A stretch of DNA of 64,000 bases from Winogradskyella aurantia (GTDB taxonomy: Bacteria > Bacteroidota > Bacteroidia > Flavobacteriales > Flavobacteriaceae), in NCBI RefSeq assembly GCF_002266855.1, contig NZ_NGJN01000001.1, positions 1-64,000 on the forward strand, given 5' to 3'. A program made the position numbers and the translations under genes. Below are positions 24,230-32,632 of the stretch, one piece after another. Every line of letters begins with the position of its first letter. Positions within the stretch are counted from its first letter, which is position 1. The notes beneath the pieces are model-generated. The model had not been told where the DNA came from. It searched no databases and was given only the letters and a program-made list of their open reading frames with translations.

Positions 24230-24928
24230 ATGAGAAAAATCACTTATCTATTACTTATTTGTTTATTAACCATTGGTTGTGAACCGAGTGATAATACTAT
24301 TGAACCTTTACCGAAGACATTCAATATATTATCATTAGGGGATAGCTATACTGTAGGAGCAGCTGTATGCAATACCTGTAAATTCCCAGAACAACTGAAG
24401 GATAGCCTAAAGGGGTCGTTATCTCAAAAGGACAGTATCAACCTGAGTATCATCGCACAAACAGGTTGGACCACCACTAACCTTATTGGTGCCATTGAAA
24501 ACCAGAACCCTTCTGAAGATTTTGATATGGTCACACTATTGATAGGTGTCAACAATCAATTTCTAAGCAGGCCTTTTACCTTGTATGAAAATGAATTCCC
24601 CATATTAACCCAAACCGCTGTGACTAAAGCTCAAGGGGACAGGTCGAGGGTCATTGTACTATCTATACCCGATTACGCTTATACTCCTTTCGGACAAAAC
24701 AACGGCAACCCAGAAGTCACCTCTCAAGAGATAAATGAGTATAACGCCTTTGCTCAGAATTACTGCTTAGAAGAGAACATTACCTTTTTAAATATTACGG
24801 ATATCACCCAAGAGGGTTTAAACAACCCTGATTTGGTGGCACCAGATGGCTTGCACCCTTCCGAATTGGCCTATTCCAAATTTATGGAACGCTTGCTTCC
24901 TATAGTTGTCCAAAAACTCGAACTATAA
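24230..24928 (+). CDS. SGNH/GDSL hydrolase, lipoprotein
   Basis: 232 residues from the ATG at 24,230, which places the lipobox (T-I-G-C) right behind the hydrophobic segment. An upstream in-frame start at 24,206 would overlap the previous terminator. Block I is G-D-S-Y near residue 39, block III G-V-N-N near 103, and block V D-G-L-H with the catalytic Asp-His near 209-212. Family members are esterases acting on acylated sugars, lipids or cell-wall components; no substrate is evident. It probably shares a transcript with the metallophosphoesterase 21 bp downstream. Confidence 0.85.
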   Translation: MRKITYLLLICLLTIGCEPSDNTIEPLPKTFNILSLGDSYTVGAAVCNTCKFPEQLKDSLKGSLSQKDSINLSIIAQTGWTTTNLIGAIENQNPSEDFDMVTLLIGVNNQFLSRPFTLYENEFPILTQTAVTKAQGDRSRVIVLSIPDYAYTPFGQNNGNPEVTSQEINEYNAFAQNYCLEENITFLNITDITQEGLNNPDLVAPDGLHPSELAYSKFMERLLPIVVQKLEL

Positions 24929-24949
24929 TCCTATGGCATTACATAAACT

Positions 24950-25852
24950 ATGTTCTCGACACGAAAACGCTTAGACCGGGCATACAAAAATGCCAAACGA
25001 TTAGATTTCAATGAGGATTCAAAGTTGATTCTCTTCAGTGATTGCCATCGTGGTGACAATAGCTTCGCAGATGATTTTGCGAATAACCGCAATATCTACT
25101 TTCATGCCTTAAAGCACTATTACAAGGAAGGTTTTGATTATTTTGAGCTGGGCGATGGTGATGAATTATGGGAAAACTTATCTTTTGAATCTATTTTTTT
25201 TTCTCACAAGAATGTTTATATGCTAATGAAGCAATTCCACGATGAAGGGCGACTACATATGTTGTGGGGCAATCATGATATGGTCTATAGAAATGAGAGC
25301 TATGTCGACAACCATCTAAACAGCTATTTTGATCCTAAAACAGGAAAAGACGAGGATTTGTTTTGCGATATAAAATATCATGAAGCTATCGTGTTGAGAC
25401 ATTCTCATACCAAGCAAGAATTATTCTTGTGTCATGGCCACCAAGCCGACTGGTGGAATTATACCTTTTGGAAATGGAGCCGTTTTTTGGTTCGCATCCT
25501 TTGGAAACCCTTAAATGTTATGGGTATTGCCGACCCTACTAGTCCAGCAAAAAACTACAAGGAACTCATAAAGGTGGAACGTAGAACTAAAAGGTGGATT
25601 ACTGAGAATAATAATATGCTCACTATCACGGGGCACACGCACAGACCACGTTTTCCCGAACCCGGCGACATTCCTTTCTTTAATGATGGCAGTTGTGTGC
25701 ACCCAAGGAGTATTACTGGTCTTGAAATTGAAAACGGGGCTATTTCACTTATTAAATGGCAAATAGTTACCACGGAAGATGGCACACTTAAGATCGATAG
25801 GTTTTTATTGGAAGGTCCAAGGCCATTAGTAGCATACAGCACAGAACCTTAA
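24950..25852 (+). CDS. calcineurin-like metallophosphoesterase
   Basis: 300 residues. All di-metal motifs are visible: S-D-C-H near residue 29, G-D-G-D-E-L near 67, G-N-H-D near 105, H-G-H near 164 and G-H-T-H near 227. There is no signal peptide. The order and the DCH variant of DxH resemble UDP-2,3-diacylglucosamine hydrolase-like proteins, but an extra segment and the differing ends prevent an LpxH assignment. The 3' end abuts the ferredoxin gene on the other strand with no spacer. Confidence 0.85.
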   Translation: MFSTRKRLDRAYKNAKRLDFNEDSKLILFSDCHRGDNSFADDFANNRNIYFHALKHYYKEGFDYFELGDGDELWENLSFESIFFSHKNVYMLMKQFHDEGRLHMLWGNHDMVYRNESYVDNHLNSYFDPKTGKDEDLFCDIKYHEAIVLRHSHTKQELFLCHGHQADWWNYTFWKWSRFLVRILWKPLNVMGIADPTSPAKNYKELIKVERRTKRWITENNNMLTITGHTHRPRFPEPGDIPFFNDGSCVHPRSITGLEIENGAISLIKWQIVTTEDGTLKIDRFLLEGPRPLVAYSTEP

Positions 25853-26188
25853 TTAGCTCTCAGGGGCTATTTCAACCTCTAAACCATCTATTTCAGGAGT
25901 AATCGGAATTTGGCAACTTAATCTGCTGTTGTCTTTCACATAAAATGCTTCTGACAACATGGCCTCTTCATCATCTTGCATTTCTGGCAGTTCAGTATCG
26001 GTCAAAATATAGCACTGACAAGATGCGCACATGGCCATACCGCCGCAAATACCAATGGTTCCTTCGGGGGCAAGCTCATAAGACCTTATCACTTCCATAA
26101 GGTTCATGGCCATGTCCGTCGGAGCATTAACGTTATGCTTGACGCCGTCCCTATCAATTATAGTGATGTTTACATCTAGGTCATCCAC
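25853..26188 (-). CDS. 2Fe-2S ferredoxin (adrenodoxin type)
   Basis: 111 residues. Cluster ligands follow the plant/adrenodoxin spacing: C48-x5-C54-x2-C57, then C92 in LSCQIP. The start is GTG at 26,188, overlapping the stop of the upstream reductase (TAGTG), so the two are translationally coupled. It most likely receives electrons from that reductase and passes them to an unidentified acceptor, for example an oxygenase or an Fe-S assembly step. Confidence 0.9.
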   Translation of the reverse strand: MDDLDVNITIIDRDGVKHNVNAPTDMAMNLMEVIRSYELAPEGTIGICGGMAMCASCQCYILTDTELPEMQDDEEAMLSEAFYVKDNSRLSCQIPITPEIDGLEVEIAPES

Positions 26189-27243
26189 TACTCAATGGCT
26201 TTTACAACTGCCTTTGGGGCTTCTTTTCTAGTACCATCAAAACCATCCACTCCACTTACTGTAGTGTATTTTAAGACATAGCGCTTGCCTGGATTAATGA
26301 TTTGATAAGCCGCTTGGCACATCAGAGTGGCTTCATGGAAACCACAAAGGATTAACTTGAGTTTACCTGGGTATGTATTGACATCACCGATAGCAAAAAT
26401 CCCTGGAATATTGGTCTGATAATCTAAAGCGTTATTGACCTTAATGGCATTCTTTTCTATTTCTAGACCCCAATTTGCTATAGGCCCGAGTTTAGGGGAA
26501 AGTCCAAAAAGCGGAACGAAATGATCTGTTTCCAAAGTCATTGGTGCTTCATCCTTTTTGGTAATTTCTACGCTTTCAAGCTTTCCATTTCCGTTGACAG
26601 CTGTAATCTCGGCAGGGGTAATTAAATTTATTTTACCTTCATTCTTAAGCTCTTGGACTTTTTCAACAGAATCTAAGTGGCCTCTAAATTCATTTCTCCT
26701 GTGCACCAGAGTAACGCTTTTAGCCACATCAGCCAAGAAGATACTCCAATCTAAGGCAGAGTCTCCACCACCTGCAATAACCACTGCTTTATCGCGGTAC
26801 ATTTCTGGCTCCTTAATCATGTATTCCACACCCTTATCCTCATAATCCACGATATTATCAATTAAAGGTTTTCGGGGCTCAAAACTCCCTAAGCCCCCTG
26901 CAATGGCTACTACAGGTGCCTTGTGTTTAGTTCCCTTATTTGTGGTTACAATAAAACTACCATCTTCTAGTTTTTCAACAGTTTCAGCACGTTCGCCTAA
27001 AGTAAACCCCGGTTGAAACTGTTTACATTGTTCCAATAACTTATCTGTAAGATCACCAGCTAGTATCTCTGGATAAGCTGGAATATCGTATATAGGTTTT
27101 TTAGGATAAATTTCAGAACACTGCCCACCCGGTTGCGGTAGGGCATCTATTAAATGGCATTTTAATTTTAATAATCCAGCTTCAAACACTGCAAAAAGGC
27201 CAGTAGGGCCGGCGCCAATAATTATTATATCTGTTGTAATCAT
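26188..27243 (-). CDS. ferredoxin-NADP+ reductase, thioredoxin-reductase-like
   Basis: 351 residues, FAD/NAD(P)-binding two-domain fold of the TrxR-like FNR group (YumC type). The FAD motif is G-A-G-P-T-G near residue 10, with PGGQC near 39. The second nucleotide-binding motif is G-G-G-D-S-A near residue 159. The C-terminal FAD motif is AIGDVN near residue 295. The CxxC redox pair of thioredoxin reductase is absent. Overlap with the ferredoxin gene supports the assignment. Confidence 0.88.
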   Translation of the reverse strand: MITTDIIIIGAGPTGLFAVFEAGLLKLKCHLIDALPQPGGQCSEIYPKKPIYDIPAYPEILAGDLTDKLLEQCKQFQPGFTLGERAETVEKLEDGSFIVTTNKGTKHKAPVVAIAGGLGSFEPRKPLIDNIVDYEDKGVEYMIKEPEMYRDKAVVIAGGGDSALDWSIFLADVAKSVTLVHRRNEFRGHLDSVEKVQELKNEGKINLITPAEITAVNGNGKLESVEITKKDEAPMTLETDHFVPLFGLSPKLGPIANWGLEIEKNAIKVNNALDYQTNIPGIFAIGDVNTYPGKLKLILCGFHEATLMCQAAYQIINPGKRYVLKYTTVSGVDGFDGTRKEAPKAVVKAIE

Positions 27244-27309
27244 TAAATTTTAATTGAAAACAAATCTACTTATGTGTTACTTTAAAAACTGTGACATTTG
27301 TCACAGTTC

Positions 27310-27549
27310 CTATTCAATATTTATAACACGTTCTATTTGTGGAGCGTATTTCTTAATGGTCATTTCAACACCAGACTTAAGGGTCATTTGATTAACGCTA
27401 CAAGAGGTACATGTCCCTTCGAGTTGTACCTTAACCAATTTACCGTCTTCTATAGACAATAGTGATATATCGCCACCATCACTTTGAAGAAATGGGCGAA
27501 TTTCATCTAAGGCTTTTTCTACATTGAGTCTTAATTCTTCTGAACTCAT
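27310..27549 (-). CDS. NifU-like Fe-S scaffold protein
   Basis: 79 residues, corresponding to the C-terminal NifU domain alone. The cluster-binding pair is C47-T-S-C50 and the N-terminal LRPFLQSDGGDISLL region is typical. It holds and transfers Fe-S clusters. One base separates it from the Mrp gene upstream, giving a two-gene Fe-S assembly operon, with the ferredoxin pair next on the same strand. Confidence 0.92.
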   Translation of the reverse strand: MSSEELRLNVEKALDEIRPFLQSDGGDISLLSIEDGKLVKVQLEGTCTSCSVNQMTLKSGVEMTIKKYAPQIERVINIE

Positions 27550-27550
27550 C

Positions 27551-28690
27551 TTACTTTTTCTTTACAGCAGAGCATCCTGCCATTGTTGTAATTTTTATGG
27601 CCTCCGTTGCAGGTAAAGCCTCATTTCGGTACACCACTTGCTGAACTACCTCTCGGGTAATACTTTCATAGGCCTCCTCAATTGGCGTTGCCGTTTGTAA
27701 CGCTGCTGGTCGTCCTACGTCTCCAGCTTCCCTTATACTTTGCACTAAAGGCACTTCACCTAAAAGAGGCACGTTTAGGTCTTCGGCAAGGTGCTTTGCA
27801 CCTTCCTGCCCAAAGATATAATATTTATTATCAGGTAATTCCGCAGGTGTGAAATAGGCCATATTTTCAATAATACCTAAAACAGGAACATTAATATTAT
27901 CCTGCTGGAACATAGCTACCCCTTTTTTTGCATCTGCCAAGGCAATGTTCTGTGGCGTACTAACCACTACCGCACCTGTTATTGGCAGAGCCTGCATGAT
28001 ACTTAAATGGATATCACCAGTACCTGGCGGTAAATCAATCAAAAGAAAATCCAAATCGCCCCATGCAGCATCAAAAATCATCTGATTTAAGGCTTTAGAA
28101 GCCATAGGCCCTCTCCAAATCACTGCTTGGTCTGGCTTTGTAAAAAAGCCTATAGATAGGATTTTAACCCCATAATTCTCTACAGGTTTCATTTTAGACT
28201 TCCCATCAACATTCACCGATAATGGTCGCTCATCGGCAACGTCGAACATGATTGGTATGGATGGCCCATATATATCCGCATCCAAAATACCTACTTTAAA
28301 TCCCATCTTAGCTAAACTCACGGCTAAGTTGGCAGTTACCGTAGATTTTCCAACACCACCTTTACCAGAGGCAACTGCAATAATATTTTGAATACCAGGA
28401 ATGGGTTTGCCCTTAATTTCATTTTTTGGCTTGGTTGCAGGTGCATCTACCTTAATATTAACCTTAATTTTAGCCTTTTCATAGACCTCTCTATGGATGG
28501 TTTGTAATATCTCGACCTCTGTCTTTTTCCGAGCTTGAAGACTTGGGTTTTTTATAGTGATATCTACAATCACCTCATCTGCGAAAGTCATTACATTAGT
28601 TACAGCACCACTATCAACCATATTTTCACCTTCTCCAGGGACCGTAATAGCTTTAAGTGCTTCTAATATGTCTTGTTTTTTTAGTTTCAC
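27551..28690 (-). CDS. Mrp/NBP35-family ATP-binding protein
   Basis: 379 residues: an N-terminal MIP18/DUF59 domain (about 1-90), then a deviant Walker A G-K-G-G-V-G-K-S-T near residue 110, a D-A-D-I-Y-G switch near 138 and D-L-P-P-G-T-G near 217. The family carries Fe-S clusters to apo-proteins. The CxxC pair usual in the C-terminal part of Mrp/ApbC is missing: the place before YYIFGQEG near residue 288 reads TPAELPDNK, and the only late cysteine is near the end. This may be a lineage feature. Confidence 0.9.
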   Translation of the reverse strand: MKLKKQDILEALKAITVPGEGENMVDSGAVTNVMTFADEVIVDITIKNPSLQARKKTEVEILQTIHREVYEKAKIKVNIKVDAPATKPKNEIKGKPIPGIQNIIAVASGKGGVGKSTVTANLAVSLAKMGFKVGILDADIYGPSIPIMFDVADERPLSVNVDGKSKMKPVENYGVKILSIGFFTKPDQAVIWRGPMASKALNQMIFDAAWGDLDFLLIDLPPGTGDIHLSIMQALPITGAVVVSTPQNIALADAKKGVAMFQQDNINVPVLGIIENMAYFTPAELPDNKYYIFGQEGAKHLAEDLNVPLLGEVPLVQSIREAGDVGRPAALQTATPIEEAYESITREVVQQVVYRNEALPATEAIKITTMAGCSAVKKK

Positions 28691-28716
28691 TCTCTTATTT
28701 ACATTTATTCTAAATA

Positions 28717-28724
28717 CAAAGATA
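28717..28724 (-). promoter_or_regulatory. promoter -7 element of the mrp-nifU operon
   Basis: On the minus strand TATCTTTG matches TAnnTTTG and lies 26 bp before the start codon. Confidence 0.6.
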
Positions 28725-28816
28725 GTGTGAAAAGTTTAGATTATTAGTTAAGAAAATTGAAATGGACAATAGCCGAATTTGTAAAGCAAATAGCTTTTAA
28801 ATCGTATCGATTTAAA

Positions 28817-29146
28817 CTAAAGCTCTTTCGTCGGATCCCAATAGACCTCGTCTAAATTTAGGATTTGATTATCCTCTACGACAACCCCTTCATTCTCTAA
28901 AAGTTGTTGCATTAGATTGGTGCCTTCAAAATGGTGTTTCCCTGTTAATAGACCATTTCTATTAACAACACGATGCGCGGGCACATCTTTTGTGTGTGAA
29001 GCGTTCATAGCGTAGCCTACCAATCTTGCACTTTTGGCCGCTCCTAAATATTTAGCAATAGCTCCATAATTAGTAACTCTACCATAAGGTATCTGTCTAA
29101 CCACGTCATACACGCGTTCAAAAAAACTCAAGGTTTCTGCTTTCAT
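28817..29146 (-). CDS. MGMT-fold alkyltransferase-like protein (ATL)
   Basis: 109 residues, the small DNA-binding half of O6-alkylguanine-DNA alkyltransferase. The active-site P-C-H-R is P-A57-H-R here, so the alkyl-accepting cysteine is lost. ATL proteins bind O6-alkylguanine in DNA and direct nucleotide excision repair to it rather than removing the alkyl group. The helix-turn-helix near Y-G-A-I-A-K-Y-L (27-34) and R41 (arginine finger, SARLVGYA) are kept. It overlaps the upstream transporter gene by one base. Confidence 0.9.
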   Translation of the reverse strand: MKAETLSFFERVYDVVRQIPYGRVTNYGAIAKYLGAAKSARLVGYAMNASHTKDVPAHRVVNRNGLLTGKHHFEGTNLMQQLLENEGVVVEDNQILNLDEVYWDPTKEL

Positions 29147-29775
29147 CAGAGCTCGTTCATAATACTAATGAAGGTCATAAGAGCGACTATTCCCGTAATA
29201 AAACCTATGATGTAGTTCATGCTTTTTTGGGACGTGAATTTTCGGTCTTTTATCTTATCAAAAAAAAAGATATAAACATATAGCATCACAAATGTCCCCA
29301 TTGATGCTCCGGTTACATAGGTAATTATGCTTAAACGCTCAAAATTCATCCAGCCAACAGACGCCAAGGTTATGGTCATATAAGCTTGATAAGGAATTGG
29401 AAAGACGTTTAAGGCAGATAAAATTATACCATGAAAAAAACGACTTTGTTTACTACGTACATCGGTTTCTATTTTAGTCTCCTTTTGATTTCTGGCAATC
29501 ACTAAAAAATAAATGGTAATCAGTACAAAAATCACAAAGGCTACACGCTGAAGAATTTCAACTATATCTGGTCTATTAGATAGATATCTGGCAAAAATGG
29601 CCGCAATGTAGGTTTGGATAAATACAACCAGGCAAACCCCAGAAGAAAAGGTTATACCTCTACCAGGTCCTTCCTTTAGACTAATTCGAGCCGCTGTCAT
29701 ATTTAATAATCCGGGAGGGATAACACCTATAAGAGCAACAAATAAGCCCAGAAAGAAAACAACGGTAATATTCAA
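29146..29775 (-). CDS. LysE-family exporter
   Basis: 209 residues with six hydrophobic segments. The N-terminus matches the LysE/RhtB pattern (G-V-I-P-P-G-L near residues 16-22, then R-x-x-x-x-x-G). The family exports amino acids. The substrate is not predictable. It is the middle gene of a trmB-lysE-ATL run with spacings of 3 and -1 bp, so probably one operon. Confidence 0.8.
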   Translation of the reverse strand: MNITVVFFLGLFVALIGVIPPGLLNMTAARISLKEGPGRGITFSSGVCLVVFIQTYIAAIFARYLSNRPDIVEILQRVAFVIFVLITIYFLVIARNQKETKIETDVRSKQSRFFHGIILSALNVFPIPYQAYMTITLASVGWMNFERLSIITYVTGASMGTFVMLYVYIFFFDKIKDRKFTSQKSMNYIIGFITGIVALMTFISIMNEL

Positions 29776-29778
29776 ACT

Positions 29779-30453
29779 CTAATTGATTTTAAATCTAATA
29801 TACGTAATTGGTTTGTCTTGGTCTAAATACTGCTGCTCATAGAAGGTCTGAATATTTGTAACTTCTTCTGGACTGCCTTCTAATTTATAGACATTATGGT
29901 TGGCATAGAGTACTTCATAATTCAATCCATGTAACAGTCCAAGGGTATAACCATGCATAAATTCACTATCCGTTTTAAGGTGCATTATTCCCTCAGGTTT
30001 TAAGACTTTCTTGTAGCGATCTAAAAATTCTGAATTGGTCAATCTATGCTTAGTGCGCTTATATTTTATCTGTGGGTCTGGAAAGGTTATCCATATTTCA
30101 TCGACCTCATTTTTTTCAAAAGCAAACTCAATAAGTTCTATTTGCATCCTTAAGAAGGCAGAATTGGTAATATTTTCTTCGAGAGAGGTTTTGGCGCCTC
30201 TCCAAAAACGCGCCCCTTTAATATCAATACCAATAAAATTCTTGTTAGGATAGCGCTTAGACAAGCCAACGGTATATTCGCCTTTTCCACAACCCAATTC
30301 CAAAACAAGAGGGTTATCATTTTTAAAATAGGATTCACGCCATTTTCCTTTAAGCCTAAACTCACCGTGCGTGAGCTCTTCCCTAGACGGTTGAAATACA
30401 TTTTTAAAGGTTTCATTTTCCTTAAACCTTTTGAGCTTGTTCTTACTTCCCAC
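29779..30453 (-). CDS. trmB: tRNA (guanine-46-N7)-methyltransferase
   Basis: 224 residues, normal length. The SAM-binding loop is E-L-G-C-G-K-G-E near residue 52, and the catalytic segment is W-I-T-F-P-D-P-Q near residue 122, with K-T-K/R-H-R after it. It methylates G46 in the tRNA variable loop. First of three close genes on the minus strand and divergent from the glycosyltransferase gene. Confidence 0.95.
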   Translation of the reverse strand: MGSKNKLKRFKENETFKNVFQPSREELTHGEFRLKGKWRESYFKNDNPLVLELGCGKGEYTVGLSKRYPNKNFIGIDIKGARFWRGAKTSLEENITNSAFLRMQIELIEFAFEKNEVDEIWITFPDPQIKYKRTKHRLTNSEFLDRYKKVLKPEGIMHLKTDSEFMHGYTLGLLHGLNYEVLYANHNVYKLEGSPEEVTNIQTFYEQQYLDQDKPITYIRFKIN

Positions 30454-30505
30454 GATAGCGATACATTATTAATACTGCCGTAAAATTAAGGAAACATTTT
30501 AGGTT

Positions 30506-30513
30506 TATATTTG
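30506..30513 (+). promoter_or_regulatory. promoter -7 element of the glycosyltransferase gene
   Basis: TATATTTG matches TAnnTTTG. A transcript from here would start near 30,518-30,522, only about 20 bp before the coding frame opens, which limits where the true start codon can be. Confidence 0.5.
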
Positions 30514-30538
30514 TTTTTGAATCTATCTGTACCTTTAA

Positions 30539-31636
30539 AACATCGTAACACGTCAAAACACCCAAAAACGCATCTTAGTAGCACCCTTAAATTGGGGGTT
30601 AGGACATGCTACGCGCTGTATTCCTATTGTCAATGAACTTTTAAGCCAAGGCTTTGAACCCATACTAGCAAGTGACGGGATTGCACTTGATTTATTAAAA
30701 AAGGAATTTCCTCTGTTGAAGGCCATAGAACTACCTTCTTATAATATAACCTACCCTAAAAAGGCTAACCACTTCAAACTGAAATTTCTTAAGGATGCAC
30801 CGCACATTTTGTCAACCATCAAAAAAGAGAAGGAACTGGTTGCGACTATAACAAGGTCAGAACAACTTGTAGGAATAATATCAGATAATCGATTTGGCGT
30901 ACGACACCACAGTGTACCTTCTGTGTTTATAACGCATCAATTAAGAGTAATGAGCGGAAGTACGACGTGGCTAAGTTCAAAATTGCATCAACGTATTATT
31001 TCAAAATTTGATGAATGTTGGGTTCCAGATATTAAAGGTCAGCCAAATTTAAGTGGCAGACTTGGGCACGTAGATAATTTTAAAATTAAACCGAAATATA
31101 TAGGGCCACTAAGTCGCTTTGTGAGAAAAGACGTGGCACTGCGCTATGATGTATTAATTCTGCTCTCAGGCCCCGAACCTCAGCGAACTATCCTTGAGGA
31201 AAAGCTATTGATTGAATTCGATAAATTCAACGGAACCGTTTGCTTTGTTAGAGGTAAAATTGAATCTGAGGAAGTAATAAATTATAAAGGTCATATCACT
31301 ATCCATAATTTCTTAAAAAGCGCTGATTTAGAGCGTATCATAAATGCGAGCGCCGTGGTCTTGAGTCGTTCTGGTTATACTACTATTATGGACTTAGCTA
31401 AGCTACAAAAGAAAGCCTTTTTTATACCAACACCAGGACAATTTGAACAGGAGTATTTATCTGAGAAACTGATGAGCGCTAACCTCGTTCCAAGTTGTAA
31501 ACAGGAGCGATTTTCAATTGATCACCTCTCGCTTATTAATGATTTTAAAGGCTTAGGGCATATACGATTTCAATCAGACTTCAGCAGGCTGTTCGACCTT
31601 TTCCAAGGTAAAGGAGAACTCACTGCCCACACCTAA
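30539..31636 (+). CDS. glycosyltransferase, UDP-glucuronosyltransferase/MurG-like, start unresolved
   Basis: The open frame begins after a TAA at 30,536-30,538 and runs to 31,636. Its first conserved stretch, KRILVAPLNWGLGHATRC (from 30,566), is the typical N-terminal nucleotide-sugar transferase motif with G-x-G-H, so coding starts well before the first ordinary in-frame start, TTG at 30,716. Between 30,539 and 30,715 there is no ATG, GTG or TTG in frame. A TTG at 30,517 in the neighbouring frame would join if one A of the run at 30,564-30,568 were absent. Either the start is unusual (ATC at 30,542), or there is a real or sequencing frameshift. The C-terminal part has S-R-S-G-Y-T-T and the donor-site pattern P-x-P-x-Q-x-E-Q. 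The last 63 bp overlap the histidine kinase gene. Confidence 0.75.
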   Translation, partial: NIVTRQNTQKRILVAPLNWGLGHATRCIPIVNELLSQGFEPILASDGIALDLLKKEFPLLKAIELPSYNITYPKKANHFKLKFLKDAPHILSTIKKEKELVATITRSEQLVGIISDNRFGVRHHSVPSVFITHQLRVMSGSTTWLSSKLHQRIISKFDECWVPDIKGQPNLSGRLGHVDNFKIKPKYIGPLSRFVRKDVALRYDVLILLSGPEPQRTILEEKLLIEFDKFNGTVCFVRGKIESEEVINYKGHITIHNFLKSADLERIINASAVVLSRSGYTTIMDLAKLQKKAFFIPTPGQFEQEYLSEKLMSANLVPSCKQERFSIDHLSLINDFKGLGHIRFQSDFSRLFDLFQGKGELTAHT

Positions 31637-32632
31637 TTCACTTTCTACATATATCTTTTCTTCATGCGCCTCAATGATATGCTTTACAATAGAAAGGCCT
31701 AAGCCGGACCCTCCCTCTTTACGTGACCCACTTTTATCGACTCGGTAAAAACGCTCAAAAAGTCTTGGCAAATCTTTTTCATCAATACCCTCTCCATTAT
31801 CGGTAACCCTTATAATAGCTTTGTTTTTGATCAAATTTTCAATGCTTACCTCTGTGGTTCCCTTTTCCCTTCCGTATTTTATAGAATTAACGATGAGATT
31901 AGTAAGTACCTGTTGTATGCGTTCTTTATCCGCATAGACCATAATAGGCTGATCATAATCCATATCGAATGTTAAGGTAATCTTCTTTTTGGCTGCTTTC
32001 ATCTCAAACAAATCGAAAACACCTTTTACCAAATCAACGATATCAAAACGTTCTTTATTCAATCTTAAATCTCCAACTTCCAATTTGGTGATCATGTCTA
32101 AATCCTTAATAATATAAATTAGACGTTCAACACCCTTAGAAGCACGATTCAAATATTTTTTTCGCAATTTGGGGTCCTCGACGGCACCATCTAGTAGGGT
32201 TAAAATATAGCCCTGGACGGTAAACAATGGCGTTTTAAGCTCATGGGAGACATTACCCATAAACTCCTTTCTATATTCCTCCCTTACCTTTAGGGTCTCA
32301 ATTTCCAGCTTTTTATCACGTGCGTATTTATCGATTTCTCTAGTAAGCGTACCCATATCCGTAGTTATGGGATATTGCCTTATCCGCGTAGATTCCAGTA
32401 GCGTTAAGTCATCATATATTTTCTTAACACGTCTGTAAATAAAGCGTTCTACCCTATATTGGACTATGAGAAAGCAAAGGATATAACAAATAATTGGAAA
32501 GAAAATTACCTGCCAGTTAAAGGTATGGAAATACCATAAAAAAACACTCACTAAGAGTGTTGTAAACAATGTAACGTATAAAGAAGTGCGTATCGCAAAT
32601 TTATACGATTTCTTAAGGCCAGTGTTCTGCAT
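31574..32632 (-). CDS. PhoR-like sensor histidine kinase
   Basis: 352 residues. Two adjacent membrane helices occupy about residues 16-33 and 40-58 with almost no periplasmic part. A linker follows, then the dimerisation H-box S-H130-E-L-K-T-P and an HATPase domain with N-x-x-x-N-S-I-K-Y (N box), D-N-G-E-G-I-D (G1), F-E-R-F-Y-R and G-S-G-L-G-L-S (G2). It phosphorylates the response regulator whose gene ends where this one starts (1-bp overlap). Lack of a sensory loop suggests it senses membrane or cytoplasmic state or a partner protein. Confidence 0.92.
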   Translation of the reverse strand: MQNTGLKKSYKFAIRTSLYVTLFTTLLVSVFLWYFHTFNWQVIFFPIICYILCFLIVQYRVERFIYRRVKKIYDDLTLLESTRIRQYPITTDMGTLTREIDKYARDKKLEIETLKVREEYRKEFMGNVSHELKTPLFTVQGYILTLLDGAVEDPKLRKKYLNRASKGVERLIYIIKDLDMITKLEVGDLRLNKERFDIVDLVKGVFDLFEMKAAKKKITLTFDMDYDQPIMVYADKERIQQVLTNLIVNSIKYGREKGTTEVSIENLIKNKAIIRVTDNGEGIDEKDLPRLFERFYRVDKSGSRKEGGSGLGLSIVKHIIEAHEEKIYVESELGVGSEFSFTLEKVEQPAEV

